This document shows, piece by piece, positions 33,099 to 42,977 of a stretch of 64,000 nucleotides of DNA. The position numbers were made by a program, and so were the translations under genes. This stretch comes from Verticillium longisporum. Lineage: Eukaryota; Ascomycota; Sordariomycetes; Glomerellales; Plectosphaerellaceae. The first letter of the stretch is position 1; each line of letters starts with the position of its first letter. The notes under the pieces were generated by a model, which was given only the letters and a program-made list of their open reading frames with translations, searched no databases and was not told where the DNA came from. Where the stretch lies: NCBI GenBank assembly GCA_019188255.1, contig JAETXT010000010.1:1364001-1428000 (forward strand), given 5' to 3'.

Positions 33099-34970
33099 TC
33101 ACTGCGAGCCGGCGTCCGCGTCGCTTCTGAGCTGCCGTAGGCCTCGATATCGCCAATTCGAGATGTATGTTTCAAAAGCCTGCTCTCCATGTTTACCATT
33201 CGACGTGGCGTACACGCCGAGCACGACGCCTTGATGCGTTAGCAGAGCAGCGCAAGAGACCAGGTAAGTGTCCGTGACAGGCATTGCAGAACGTACCAGA
33301 GTAGTAGGGTACCAGATCCCTCCCCCGACAGTGTCCCAATACACGCAGCTCGCTTTCCCCGCCAGCACCGACGAAACCCCCTGAAAAGGCAAAGTGCGTA
33401 CTGTTCACGGCTTCGATCTGCAGCCTCGCTTTGCTGCCGACCCACTCGTGCGGGATGGGAAACACCTCGGTCGGCACATGAGTGTGTCCTCGATACGGCG
33501 TCTCCGAGTGGCCCCGAAAACGCAGGTGCGGCCGGAGGCCACGGCTCCCGTTCGACGTGAGCATGACGATGCCGAGATCAAAGTGCTGCGCCTGGTCCTG
33601 CATGGCCGAAACGCCGACCTCCATCTCCTCCCTCGTCAAGGAACCCGTCCAGTCGACGTCAACGCTAAACCTGAACAGCGAATGCGCCATCCTTCGACCG
33701 ACGAAAGTCTGGCCGCGCCCGAGCGCAAAGTCGGCATCAAAGGCCGTCAGGTTCAGGACCGAGGACCTCAGGGCGAGGGCGTTCCAGTGGCCCGCAGGCG
33801 AAACGGCGTAGTGTCTCGTCTTGGGGAGCCGCCAGTGGACAAAGTGAACGGGCAGGCTGCTCCCCGGCGGGAACGTCACGTCGTCGTCGGCGTCGCTCAG
33901 CTGGCCCTCGCCCCGCGCCGGGACGCTCTCCGGCGGCAGGGGCCAGCCCGAGACGGTGCCCGTCACGGGCGTGAAGACGGGGAACGCCCCGTCCTGCCAC
34001 GTCACGGGCGTCAGCACGGTTTCGCGCCCCATGGGCAGGTTCCCGAAATACGGCCCCGGCGCCGCGCCGTAGGAGCCGCCAGCGCGCACCGCCAGCGCGG
34101 CTGCCCACCACTGCCCCTCGGCATCCTGGAAGAGATCCGCGTGGCCCACGGCCTGGAAGTAGGAGCTTGTGTCGTTGGCGGCGGTGAGGAGGGGGTTCCC
34201 CGGGGCCGGGTCGTACGGTCCCTCGAGTTGCCGGGAGCGGGCCATTGTGACCATGTGGTTCTCGCGCGTGCCCCCCTCGGCGAGGAGGAGGTAGTACCAC
34301 CCGTCGCGCTTCCAGATGTGGGGGGCCTCGGGCGAGGCGCCGCCGGTGCCGTTCCAGGGCATGATGATGGAGCCCATTTCGCCCGTCTCAAAGTCAAGCG
34401 GCGCATGCATGATGCCGGGGTAGTACGCTGCCGTGAGGGCGACTGACACATACGACATGCCGTCGTCATCCCAAAAGGGGGATGGATCGAAGCCGGGGAA
34501 GCTGAAATGAACGGGATCGGACCATGCGTCCGAGGAGTAAGGGTCTGTGGTGGTCACGAGGAAATTGTCCCAGCGGGAGTCGTTGACGCGGGGAGCTGCT
34601 GGTTCACCAGGGTCGTCATGAGGTAGAAGATGCCCTCGTGAAAACGCAACGTCGGTGCATAGATGCCGCTCGTGGCCTTGGGCAGGAAAGCCATGCCCGG
34701 TAGTTGGTCTGGGCGACTGAAGCCATTGGACACATGCTTCCAGTGAACAAGATCATGGCTGGCGTGGATGGGGAGACCTGGGAAGACGAGGAAGCTTGAC
34801 GTGGCGCAGAAAAATGTGTTATTGAACTCGGGCACAAAGACGCAGCTGGGATCGGGGTTGAAGCCGCTAATGATGGGGTTCTGAAACGTTGAGTTCGAGG
34901 TAGACGAGTCCTGGGCCGCGATGCCGGTGAGGCAGGCCAGGATAGGGGCCGCATGCACTGTAATCTTCAT
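33099..34970 (-). CDS. Secreted GH43 glycosidase with C-terminal beta-sandwich, one-base frameshift
   Basis: Two exons (33297-34970 and 33099-33229) plus one restored base give 601 residues. A signal peptide (MKITVHAAPILACLTGIAA) is followed at once by NPIISGFNPDPS, the start of the five-bladed GH43 propeller. The three acidic residues are visible: base D40 in NPDPS, pKa modulator D162 in GFDPSPFW, and acid E215 in SPEAPHIWKRDGWYYLL. The C-terminal half is the GH43 beta-xylosidase sandwich (GH43_C2), ending in LGVYATSNGK. The last 131 nt are reached through a 67-nt intron with donor GTACGT and branch GCTAACG; reading through the intron gives an unrelated Arg-rich tail. The frame breaks near residue 126, where one extra C in the coding-strand CCCC (34590-34593) joins NQQLP to RVNDSRWDNFLV. 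It should release xylose or arabinose from hemicellulose side chains outside the cell. Confidence 0.88.
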
Positions 34971-35532
34971 CTTGGCCATGGGCAGCATCTGCTCGATTTC
35001 CATATGCTTGTGGTGTACACGACATATATCAGTAAACTCTTCTGTATTTTACTTACATCAAACTCCGCTCGACTGCCCCAATCGCACGTCAAACTGACTT
35101 CCAGTCGGATCCGGGGCCTCTCCACACGGGACCGGTAGACGAGCAATGATCGTCACTTTTCCGGCCCTTGCGCACCCCATGCCTTTCCCCAGAGGTATAA
35201 TGATTTAGCCTGAACAGCAACGACCGATCTATTCCTGCCTTCTGATCTGGCGCCATGCGGGGAAGGAGAGGTTTAGGGCTGATGCGGCGGAAATCCATCA
35301 CAGGTTTGCTCGCAACAGTTGGCGCGTCAGTGGTGTTGGCCAAGTTGCTGGTCTGCTTTTCCGATGGTGCATATCTACGTCATCTCGACCTATCAGTCGA
35401 TGCCCCCTCTTACGGTGCTCCTAAAATCTTATGGACTGTTCTGTTACGGCGTATCAGCCTCTGTGAAACCTCGATGCAAAGAGAACGACGTCTAGTGAAT
35501 TCTTGTCTTGATCTTGTACAACACGAAAAAGT
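34971..35532. other. Intergenic, GH43 promoter
   Basis: About 560 bp lie between two leftward genes. No gene or notable repeat is seen. Confidence 0.6.
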
Positions 35533-37125
35533 TTAGAAGAACTTCCAAATCGAATCAGGTCCCTTGGTGCTCTTGAATGCGCTGTACCTCATACAAGCAA
35601 AATATAGCACAAACAGCACAGCCGCCCAGTTGGCGAAGAATACCCATACATTGTCGATTCCCTTCCCGGGCCCCTCCCCCATCGGGCTCTTGAAGTCCGT
35701 CTCGTACCCGAAGAGCGCCACGAGGATGCCTCCAAAGGCGAAGAGCAGGAACATGTGCGTCACGTAAAAGAACAGGGCCGACGTGCCAAAGACGAGCAGG
35801 ACCTTGAAGTAGCGCGTTGCGAAAGACGCGGGGACTGCCGTGAAGAGGGCGAGGAGGAGGAACGTGCCGGCGAGGGTGAAGGCAAAAAAGGCGACGTCGG
35901 GCGGATACTTGACGACATAGAAGAAGGAGGCTACGGAGGCCAGGTACGGGTTCGTTTGCGGGTGCGCAAGCTGGTCGCTCGTCTGGAGGCAGTTTCCGGA
36001 CAGGTTGCCGAAGCGCAGGACGCGCGTCAGGACGAAAAGGACGGAGAAGGCCAGGGCGGCGGCGAGGTTGGCGCAGGCGACGGTCGTGGCGGACCAGGAG
36101 CGGCGTAGGATCAGACGGCCGTATAGGACGCCGAGGATGGCAAAGGAGATCCAGGCGAGGGGCGGGAAGCCGGAGACGATACCGGGGAACTGCATGGTCA
36201 TGACTTGGTAGAACCAGAAGCGGAGGAAGAGGCTGCCCTTGGGCCCAGGGGCGCCTTCGGGAAGGCAGTAGCCGTGAGTTGGGGACATCCACATGTTCCA
36301 CCAGATAGTGACAGCCGTCAGAACCAGAAGGATCATGTTGTGAAACGTCCACGAAATGCTCTCGGCGCGGGATGAGGGCTTCTCAGAGAAGCCCACGTCG
36401 CGGTTGTTGACGAGAAGAGGTGCCTCGGCCTCGTCGTCGGGAATCCACCGGGATAGGAGCGTTGCGAGAGCCACTTCGGTATACGAGAGTCCAACCCACA
36501 GCACGCCCACCAAAAAATAATCCACGGCCAGCGCGATCAGAATGATGTTGAAAACCCACACGGCGCCCCTCGAGATGATGCCCCCCATGGCCATTGACAC
36601 GAGCGTCAAAACGACGGCCCTGACAAGGAAATGCCGAACCATTCGGCTGGCAGACCATCCGAGCTTCGTCCTCGACCGGCCAAAGTACACGATGCCCATG
36701 CCCAGCAAGAAAGTGAACCCAGGCGCGCAGAAATGGGCGAGGGTGCGCAGGGCGTAGGCGATGCGATAATTCCACTCATGCACGACGGCACCATCCTCCT
36801 CGGTCACGCGGCCGGTGCCGTGCTGCCAGGCGCCGAGGGCCATGGTGTTGTGGTCGATGGCCATGAAGGCCATGAGGAGGCCTCGCACGAGATCGGGCGC
36901 AATGGCACGCGCCGAGGCTGTCGCGGCTGGCAGCTTGAAGCTGAGGCTGCGCTGTACGGAGCCGTACGAGCGCCTTTCAATGTCAGTGAGGGCGCGGCGC
37001 GCGGGGCTTTCATATGACGAGGTTGTGATCTCGCTCGCGTCGTCATTATCGCTAATGTCTTCAAAGGCTGTTTCCTGGGGGTGATCATCGGGGCGAAACG
37101 GCGCTGAAGAGGCTGTCGAGGCCAT
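35533..37125 (-). CDS. Multi-pass membrane acyltransferase, HGSNAT/DUF1624-like
   Basis: An intronless gene of 530 residues. The first 85 residues are polar, with Ser and acidic clusters, probably cytosolic. Then comes APDLVRGLLMAFMAIDHNTMALGAW, the conserved Asp-Leu-x-Arg-Gly helix and catalytic-type His of the heparan-alpha-glucosaminide N-acetyltransferase/DUF1624 superfamily. About ten further membrane helices follow, with loops such as WNMWMSPTHGYCLPEGAPG on the opposite side. Members move an acetyl group from cytosolic acetyl-CoA across a membrane to an acceptor. Fungi lack heparan sulfate, so the acceptor would be a wall or surface glycan or a metabolite. The ATG at 37125 was chosen because the in-frame extension upstream adds a pseudo-hydrophobic stretch that does not fit the family's N-terminus. 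Specificity is unknown. Confidence 0.75.
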   Translation of the reverse strand: MASTASSAPFRPDDHPQETAFEDISDNDDASEITTSSYESPARRALTDIERRSYGSVQRSLSFKLPAATASARAIAPDLVRGLLMAFMAIDHNTMALGAWQHGTGRVTEEDGAVVHEWNYRIAYALRTLAHFCAPGFTFLLGMGIVYFGRSRTKLGWSASRMVRHFLVRAVVLTLVSMAMGGIISRGAVWVFNIILIALAVDYFLVGVLWVGLSYTEVALATLLSRWIPDDEAEAPLLVNNRDVGFSEKPSSRAESISWTFHNMILLVLTAVTIWWNMWMSPTHGYCLPEGAPGPKGSLFLRFWFYQVMTMQFPGIVSGFPPLAWISFAILGVLYGRLILRRSWSATTVACANLAAALAFSVLFVLTRVLRFGNLSGNCLQTSDQLAHPQTNPYLASVASFFYVVKYPPDVAFFAFTLAGTFLLLALFTAVPASFATRYFKVLLVFGTSALFFYVTHMFLLFAFGGILVALFGYETDFKSPMGEGPGKGIDNVWVFFANWAAVLFVLYFACMRYSAFKSTKGPDSIWKFF

Positions 37126-37579
37126 CTTGACGACCTGGAGGCTTACGGCAAGAGCCAGAATGCCTAAAATGGCTCGAAAATAGCACAAGTTGATGAGTGA
37201 CAGACGAGGAAGAAGAAGAGAAGAAACCGCTTGGGGAGGATTGAATTCCGAATACGCCAAGCACAACATCTCGCCTCAGCCTAGAAACGAGTTTGGAGCA
37301 AGCGGAGCCTTCAAGTGGCGCTACTGGCCAATTGATCCGATTCGGTTCATGTTGCAATCGTTGCTGTGCATTTGTCAGAGAGTGGGTGGATGATGACGCA
37401 GCTCTGTTTTTGCCTTGTTCGTCTTTTGTGGTTAGTCTGGCTGACGGATCTTCTGACGCTGAATCAGAATGAGAATGCTCTAGATGGTGGAGAACCAAGA
37501 TGAATATTCATGGAGCGATGGCGAGATGAACGTCGTTTACCGTTTGAAAACCTCTGTTGCAATTGAGCCTAGTCGCTCC
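37126..37579. other. Intergenic, acyltransferase promoter
   Basis: About 450 bp lie between tandem leftward genes. Nothing further is seen. Confidence 0.6.
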
Positions 37580-39117
37580 TCAGGCAAAGTCGTTTTCCTG
37601 GCGCTTCTGGCTTGCCTCAAAGTCGAAGCCAAGCTCGGCTAATGTCTTAATCTCATGCCGTCGCTCGCCCTGTAGTCTTGAGGCCACCTTGATCAGCGGC
37701 ACCCTCTCCCTTGTCCACCTCTTCTCTGGGCCCCAATAGGGCGGCAGCTTTCCCTTGCCGTCGTTCTCCAGCCCTTCGACCGTCGCCGCCGACAACGACT
37801 GCTCGTGCAGCTTGTTCAGGTAGTCCACATCCTTGGGAAACAACATGGTGTGAATCGCCTTGCCCCCACCACCCGCCTCCGCCAGCGCCTGGGCCTCCCA
37901 CGCTCTCATCTCCTCAGTGGGCGGTACAGCCAGGCGTCCCGCCCACAACCTCGCAACCCACGCCGTCTGCGCCTCGGCGATGGGGAACGGCACGATGCGC
38001 TGCGGGATGCCGACGAACGCCAGTGTCGGATCGTCAATGTAGAGCATGTGCTCATACAGGTTCCGCGCATACGACCCGTCGGTGATGACCGGCGGCGACA
38101 GCGCCCGCAGGAAGGGGAAGCTGTAGAAGTAGCCCGTGCAGAAGACGACCGAGTCGATGTCGCTCTCGACCTCGCCGTTGGCGAAGCGGACGCTGCGTGT
38201 CTCGGGCACGAACTCGGTAATCTCGGGCACGAGCTTGAGGATGGCGCCCTCGGCCTCGTCCTCGGCCGTCTTGAGCTCCGTCTTGACGGACACGAGCACG
38301 GGGTGCTGGCAGACGGTCGCAATCTGGGCGCTGAGGTCGATGCCAGAGGCTGAGTTGCCGACAATGACGACTTTCTGGGGGGGCATCAGTACTTGTTCCT
38401 CAAAACAAATCAACAGGAACAGCGAAGGGAAGCACACACCTTGCCCTCAAACTGTAGCTGGTTTCGGTAAAACTTGGAGTGGGAAATGGCGCCTGGATGG
38501 GCGGCGTTGTACTCTGCCAACCCCTTGATGTCGGGGATAAAGGGATCGTTATAGTGGCCGCTCGCGACCATGACGGCGTCGAACTCGGAGCGCTTCATCT
38601 CCTCCGTCTTGAGGTCGAGCGTCTCGACCTCCCAGACAGAGCCACCGTCCTTGTCCGTCTTGGAGACGCCGAGTATCTGGGTCGACAGAGACAGGTGCGG
38701 CGTCAAGCCTTTGCCATACTCTTCGAGATAGCGTTTGACGACGGCATGCTCGGGAAAGAGGGACGAGCCTTGGGCGAATTCCAGGTCGGTGTAATTCATG
38801 AGAGAATGGGGGATATTTGTCTCGAGAAAGTCGTAGACCGGCGAGACGAATTGAGGGCTCGCACTGTCATCCGTTCTGATGGCCGTATCTGGCCGTTTCG
38901 AAGGGGACGTCCGAGGCACCGTGAAATCATTATCAATGACAGACAGAGGACTGTACGCCCACGTGCCGCCAATTGTATCCCTCTGATCGAATATGCGGAC
39001 CTCGGAGAACTTCTTCTCAGCGAGGAGGTACTTTGCAGCTGCCAGGCCGCTGGCGCCCGCTCCAATGACGGCGACGCGGCTCACATGCAGACGACTTTCG
39101 AGCCCATGGGGTGTCAT
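37580..39117 (-). CDS. Flavin-containing monooxygenase
   Basis: Two exons (38440-39117 and 37580-38374; 65-nt intron, GTGTGT donor, C7-AG acceptor) encode 490 residues. The FAD-binding Rossmann motif is VAVIGAGASGL (about 16-26). The FMO signature appears as HPGAISHSKFYRN (about 207-219). The NADPH-binding Rossmann motif KVVIVGNSASGIDL begins immediately after the splice junction, and FCTGYFYSFPFL is the usual C-terminal ATG-like FMO element. The enzyme should use NADPH and oxygen to oxidise a nitrogen, sulfur or ketone group of a small soluble substrate. The length is normal for fungal FMOs. It shares a 660-bp intergenic region with a Zn2Cys6 regulator transcribed the other way, an arrangement often found when the regulator controls the enzyme. 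Confidence 0.92.
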
Positions 39118-39778
39118 GGTGGTGTGAAGGGAGGAAGTCGCTCGAGCCACTATCCAACTCGAGAAAGGAGCTCTTCTTGGGACTGATGTATTGTCCCAGA
39201 TGATGCGGGATTTACGTAGCACAAGCCTCATATGTCGTCATTGAAGAAATCGTCAAGAGAGTGAAATGCAGAGCAAATAAAAAGAAAAACATGAATGGTC
39301 GTAAGATGATGAGCTAGATGATGGTTCCAATGGCGAGAGACTCTCAGATGATCAAGGTGCCAGACGAATCGTGAAGCTCATCCCTTGGGGGGGGGACATC
39401 GGGTGGTATGCGGACTGTGTGGTGATCATAGCGGACTGTGAGCTTAGGGGCTCTTCAGGGGCCCTTGTACAGTGCGCAGCCCTCTTTGTCCCTAGCACGC
39501 CATACCCAGCGCCGAAGTCGGGCTCCAGCCGACGAGCAACCAGGCAGGCAAGACACGCCATGCTGGGCAGGTGCTCCCCAGATCGGCCCCTCCCGACAGC
39601 CAAGCATGCACAACCACAGAACCATTTTGCTTCTCCCCCATCATCAAACCATTCAACGAGTCACCACGATCCTCGATACCGGCTGGACCCCCCTCCCCTC
39701 CCCCTTGTTTCCATCTGATTGCATCCCCGTCGGACATTGCCCGCTGGCTCAATTGTCTGGCCGTGTCTTTCTTCCATC
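39118..39778. promoter_or_regulatory. Divergent promoter region, FMO and Zn2Cys6 regulator
   Basis: A 661-bp shared region lies between two start codons on opposite strands. It contains GC-rich blocks toward the regulator and an AT-richer part near the FMO start (39231-39320). I cannot point to a specific operator; inverted CGG-type half-sites would be expected if the regulator binds here. Confidence 0.55.
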
Positions 39779-42038
39779 ATGGCATCCGCGGCGGATATGC
39801 GAACAAATGTCCACCGCTTTCGCATTCGACGCTCGTCCATCTCCGACCCTCACGCCGATCCCTCGTCCACGTCGTCTTCGGCACCGCTCCGACGACGGTC
39901 TGCCTCGCCCCCCACCGGCAACGGCACGAGCATCGTCAACTCAGTGGCATCCTCCAATGAAGGGCCCTTGTCTGCCGAGAGACCCGGCCCCTCAGACGGC
40001 CTTCCCTCCGCCAAGGCCGCCCGTGAGATACCCGCTTGTGACCGCTGTCGCCATTTCAAGAAGAAGTGCAGTCGTACTTTTCCCATCTGCACCCTGTGTG
40101 CCAATGCCGGGTCCAAGTGCAGCCTCTCGACGCCTGTTGACTCAACAGCGGCGCAGACACATCATCTGCGCGCCAGGGTGGAATGGCTCTCCAGCTTCAT
40201 CAACAAGCACGTCCCCGTCGGCCCTACCGGCATAGCCTCTATCGACACAGGCACTGATCTGTCGTCCTTTGTTGACCACAGTCGACGGTCGAATGCGGCG
40301 AGTGACACCAGTCAGGGGGCTCTCCCGACAACTCCTTCACTTGCGGCGCCACTGCAGCGTCATGCTCCCAGTCGACCTTTTGACCCTCTAGAAGGCGTCC
40401 GTCATGTCAGTTCTCACGCGACACCCCCGGGGGGAAACGATCCGCTCAGCCAGACGCCCTCCATCTTCTCGAGCCCCGGCAGACCGGGTCTCGCCGCCGC
40501 ATCCACCATCGGCACTCCGGGTCTACCGCCTGACGCCGCCGCCCACAGGTTTGTCGATGCCTACTTCCGCAACGTCAACCGCGCCTACCCTTCGCCAACC
40601 GCGACAAGGTCCTGCGCGATCTGGAGGCCTTGGGCGAAACGGCCATGGGCCAGCGCGACGCCGACTCGACCGTGCTGTATCTCATCATGGCCATTGGTTG
40701 CACCTCCTCGAGCGTGCCGGCCAAGTGCCCAAGGACACGGCCAGCAAGTTTGAGGTTCCCTATGCCGAGATTATCCAGGAGTGTCTGGCCAAGGAGGACA
40801 CCGAGTCTATCCAGGTCCTGGTACTCCTCTCACTGTATTCGCTGTTTGATCCCCATGGGGCATCCGCCTGGTCGATGGCCGGCATCGCCTCGAGGCACGC
40901 CATGCTCCTGGGACTCAGTCGGCGCGCCTCCGAAGACAAGTCTCTCGCGGCTGTCGAGCTCGAATTGCGGCACCGTCTGTTCTGGAGCATCTTTGTACTG
41001 GATCGCATGATGGCAGTGTCCATGGGCCTGCCCGTCGCTCTCATCGACGACAACATGGACGTGCCTCTGCCCGGCTTGACTATTGAAGAGTTCGCTTCAC
41101 CAGAACGGCAGCAGTTCGCATCCACGCTCCAGACAAACCGCCACGTCATTCAGTTGCGGCAGCTCGAAGGCCGGATTCTCACCCTCATTCACCACCGGAG
41201 GCGGTCGGACATAGCCTCCTTGTCCCAGGCCGACCGCCGAGCCATCCTGCATGATCTCAGAACTGATATCGAGGCCTGGTACAGCAGTGGCTCCCTGGTA
41301 TCGCCCATGGAAGCCGACAATATTCCCATTCATAATTCGATCACCTGGCTCAGCGCCCGCTACTATCACCTCCTGATCTTGCTGCACTATCCCTGCCATT
41401 TCAACTCCTTCGCTTCCAGTGTCTCGGCGACAGAGCTGCTGAGGTTTGCCCAAAAGCACCTGCAGTCAACGTCTGCCCTCCTTCAACAGCGCCAGCTTCC
41501 CTTCAATCGGATCACGCTGTGTCGCATATTCCCCGTGGGTCTCGTGCTGATACACGGATTCATTGCTTGTGAGGCAGAGGGGTCGCCTTTCCCCGCCAGA
41601 GACGAGGTCGCCGTCGTTGTCAGCATCCTCGAAGCGTTTCCGAGTGGCTGGGTCAACGCCCACAAAGCTGCCAACATCTTTCGCCAGTTCATGACCTTGA
41701 CGACCAGCCCACCGAGCTACGGACCCATGCACTTTCAGACAACGATGCTCGGCAACGGGCCTCTCGATGCCGCGAGGGAGTCGACGCAGGCCATGCTGCG
41801 ACCGATACTGACCAACCTCCTCGGCCTCATGCAAGAGGTCCTGGGCAAGGCGACTTGCTATGCCTTCCACGAGATGCCCGATAGTCGGGGCGGCTTCGCG
41901 GGGTTCAGCGGCCCTTTATCTTCATTTTCCCCACCCGGACCCTCGCGAAGCCTCGGTGGTTCCATGTCGGGTCTCACGCCTGGGGCCGAAGGAGCCATGG
42001 ATTACAACTGGAGTTCTCTCGAAATGGGCTTTCTCTGA
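39779..42038 (+). CDS. Zn2Cys6 transcription factor with fungal_trans domain, two one-base frameshifts
   Basis: A single-exon gene of about 753 residues once two missing bases are allowed. The zinc cluster (about 87-114) reads CX2CX6CX6CX2CX6C with a very basic RHFKKK loop, followed by a short linker and the helix THHLRARVEWLSSFINKHV, a probable dimerisation coil. The fungal_trans domain includes FVDAYFRNVNRAYPFANRD, IQVLVLLSLYSL, HRLFWSIFVLDRMMAVSMG and a long helical tail. The first break is at a CCC (40588-40590) between NRAYP and FANRDKV. The second is at about 40701-40712, between IMAIGCT and LLERAGQV. One extra C at each gives exactly 754 codons including stop. Frames outside those points are clean. 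It is divergent from the FMO gene and a candidate local regulator. The ATG at 39779 begins MASAADMRTN; upstream ATGs in frame are weaker. Confidence 0.82.
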
Positions 42039-42977
42039 ACGAGACCCTGTGAGTGATCGGAACACGAGGTTCGCCTAACTTGGTGGGCTGCTCTGTCTTC
42101 GGCTGCTTTCGCAAACAGCGCACAGATGCCAGGCTTGATCCAATCTGGCGAAACAACAACAATTGATACCGAAAATAGACATGACTGAGCATCAGATCTG
42201 ATGCTCACGCCATCCGGTACGGTAATGCCACGCCCGCCTGATGGGTAATGCGAACTCTGCCGGTGAGTCACGAGACGATGGCGCCCGAATTCCCCCGTAT
42301 TCATTCGGCTCCGGTGGCTTCGGCCTCCGTCTGGTAGCTTCGGCCCCGTTTGACTTGATTGACCATCTGGAGAGATCTCAGATGCGCATCGTCACTGTGC
42401 CTTGGCTGCCCGATGCAGCAACAGTTTGGAACACCCTGCGTCACAGGCTAGTGGGAGCCCCAACCCACGCACCCCGAAGGAAACACAATTCCCGGACTTT
42501 GGGGGCCGGGGCAGATGCTAGGCCTGGACCGCCGCCTGTCGTCTGCTCCACTTGGCTCTCGGAGGCGACAAACGGGCCGCTGTGAATCGTCACTACCGCG
42601 ATTCTGGTACGTAATGACAGGCAGTCAAGCCCGGCGTGCGTCTTGGCTTCTCGAATAGGTCAATAGACGACAACATGTGGGGCCACGACTGCCTTACAGT
42701 TCTTTGCCTCAGTCTAATTCGACTGACGGAATGGCAATCTTTGGAAAACAAGCCTCTTGGAGCAGCGTCCTGGGCAGTAGAGCATCGACTTCGCAATGGT
42801 GGCTCCACGCCTTGAATCTTTGTGGCGGCCAAAGGTGCTTATATTAATAGCCTTTGGTCCACGTCCTCTTCCACCATGCTTGGTTATCCTTCATTGAACA
42901 TCAAGCGCATTCATTGACTGCCCTACCTCAACATCACAGCTTTAAACGACATCTCGCCTACTCGGCGGCCGCCCATC
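42039..42977. other. Intergenic, ENA-type ATPase promoter
   Basis: About 940 bp. A TATATTAATA stretch at about 42840-42849 is a possible TATA element 130 bp before the ATPase start. No gene is seen. Confidence 0.5.

Noticed and set aside
33193..33296. Arg-rich C-terminus of the GH43 protein
   Set aside because: It is intron read-through. Splicing the 67-nt intron gives the expected LGVYATSNGK ending instead.
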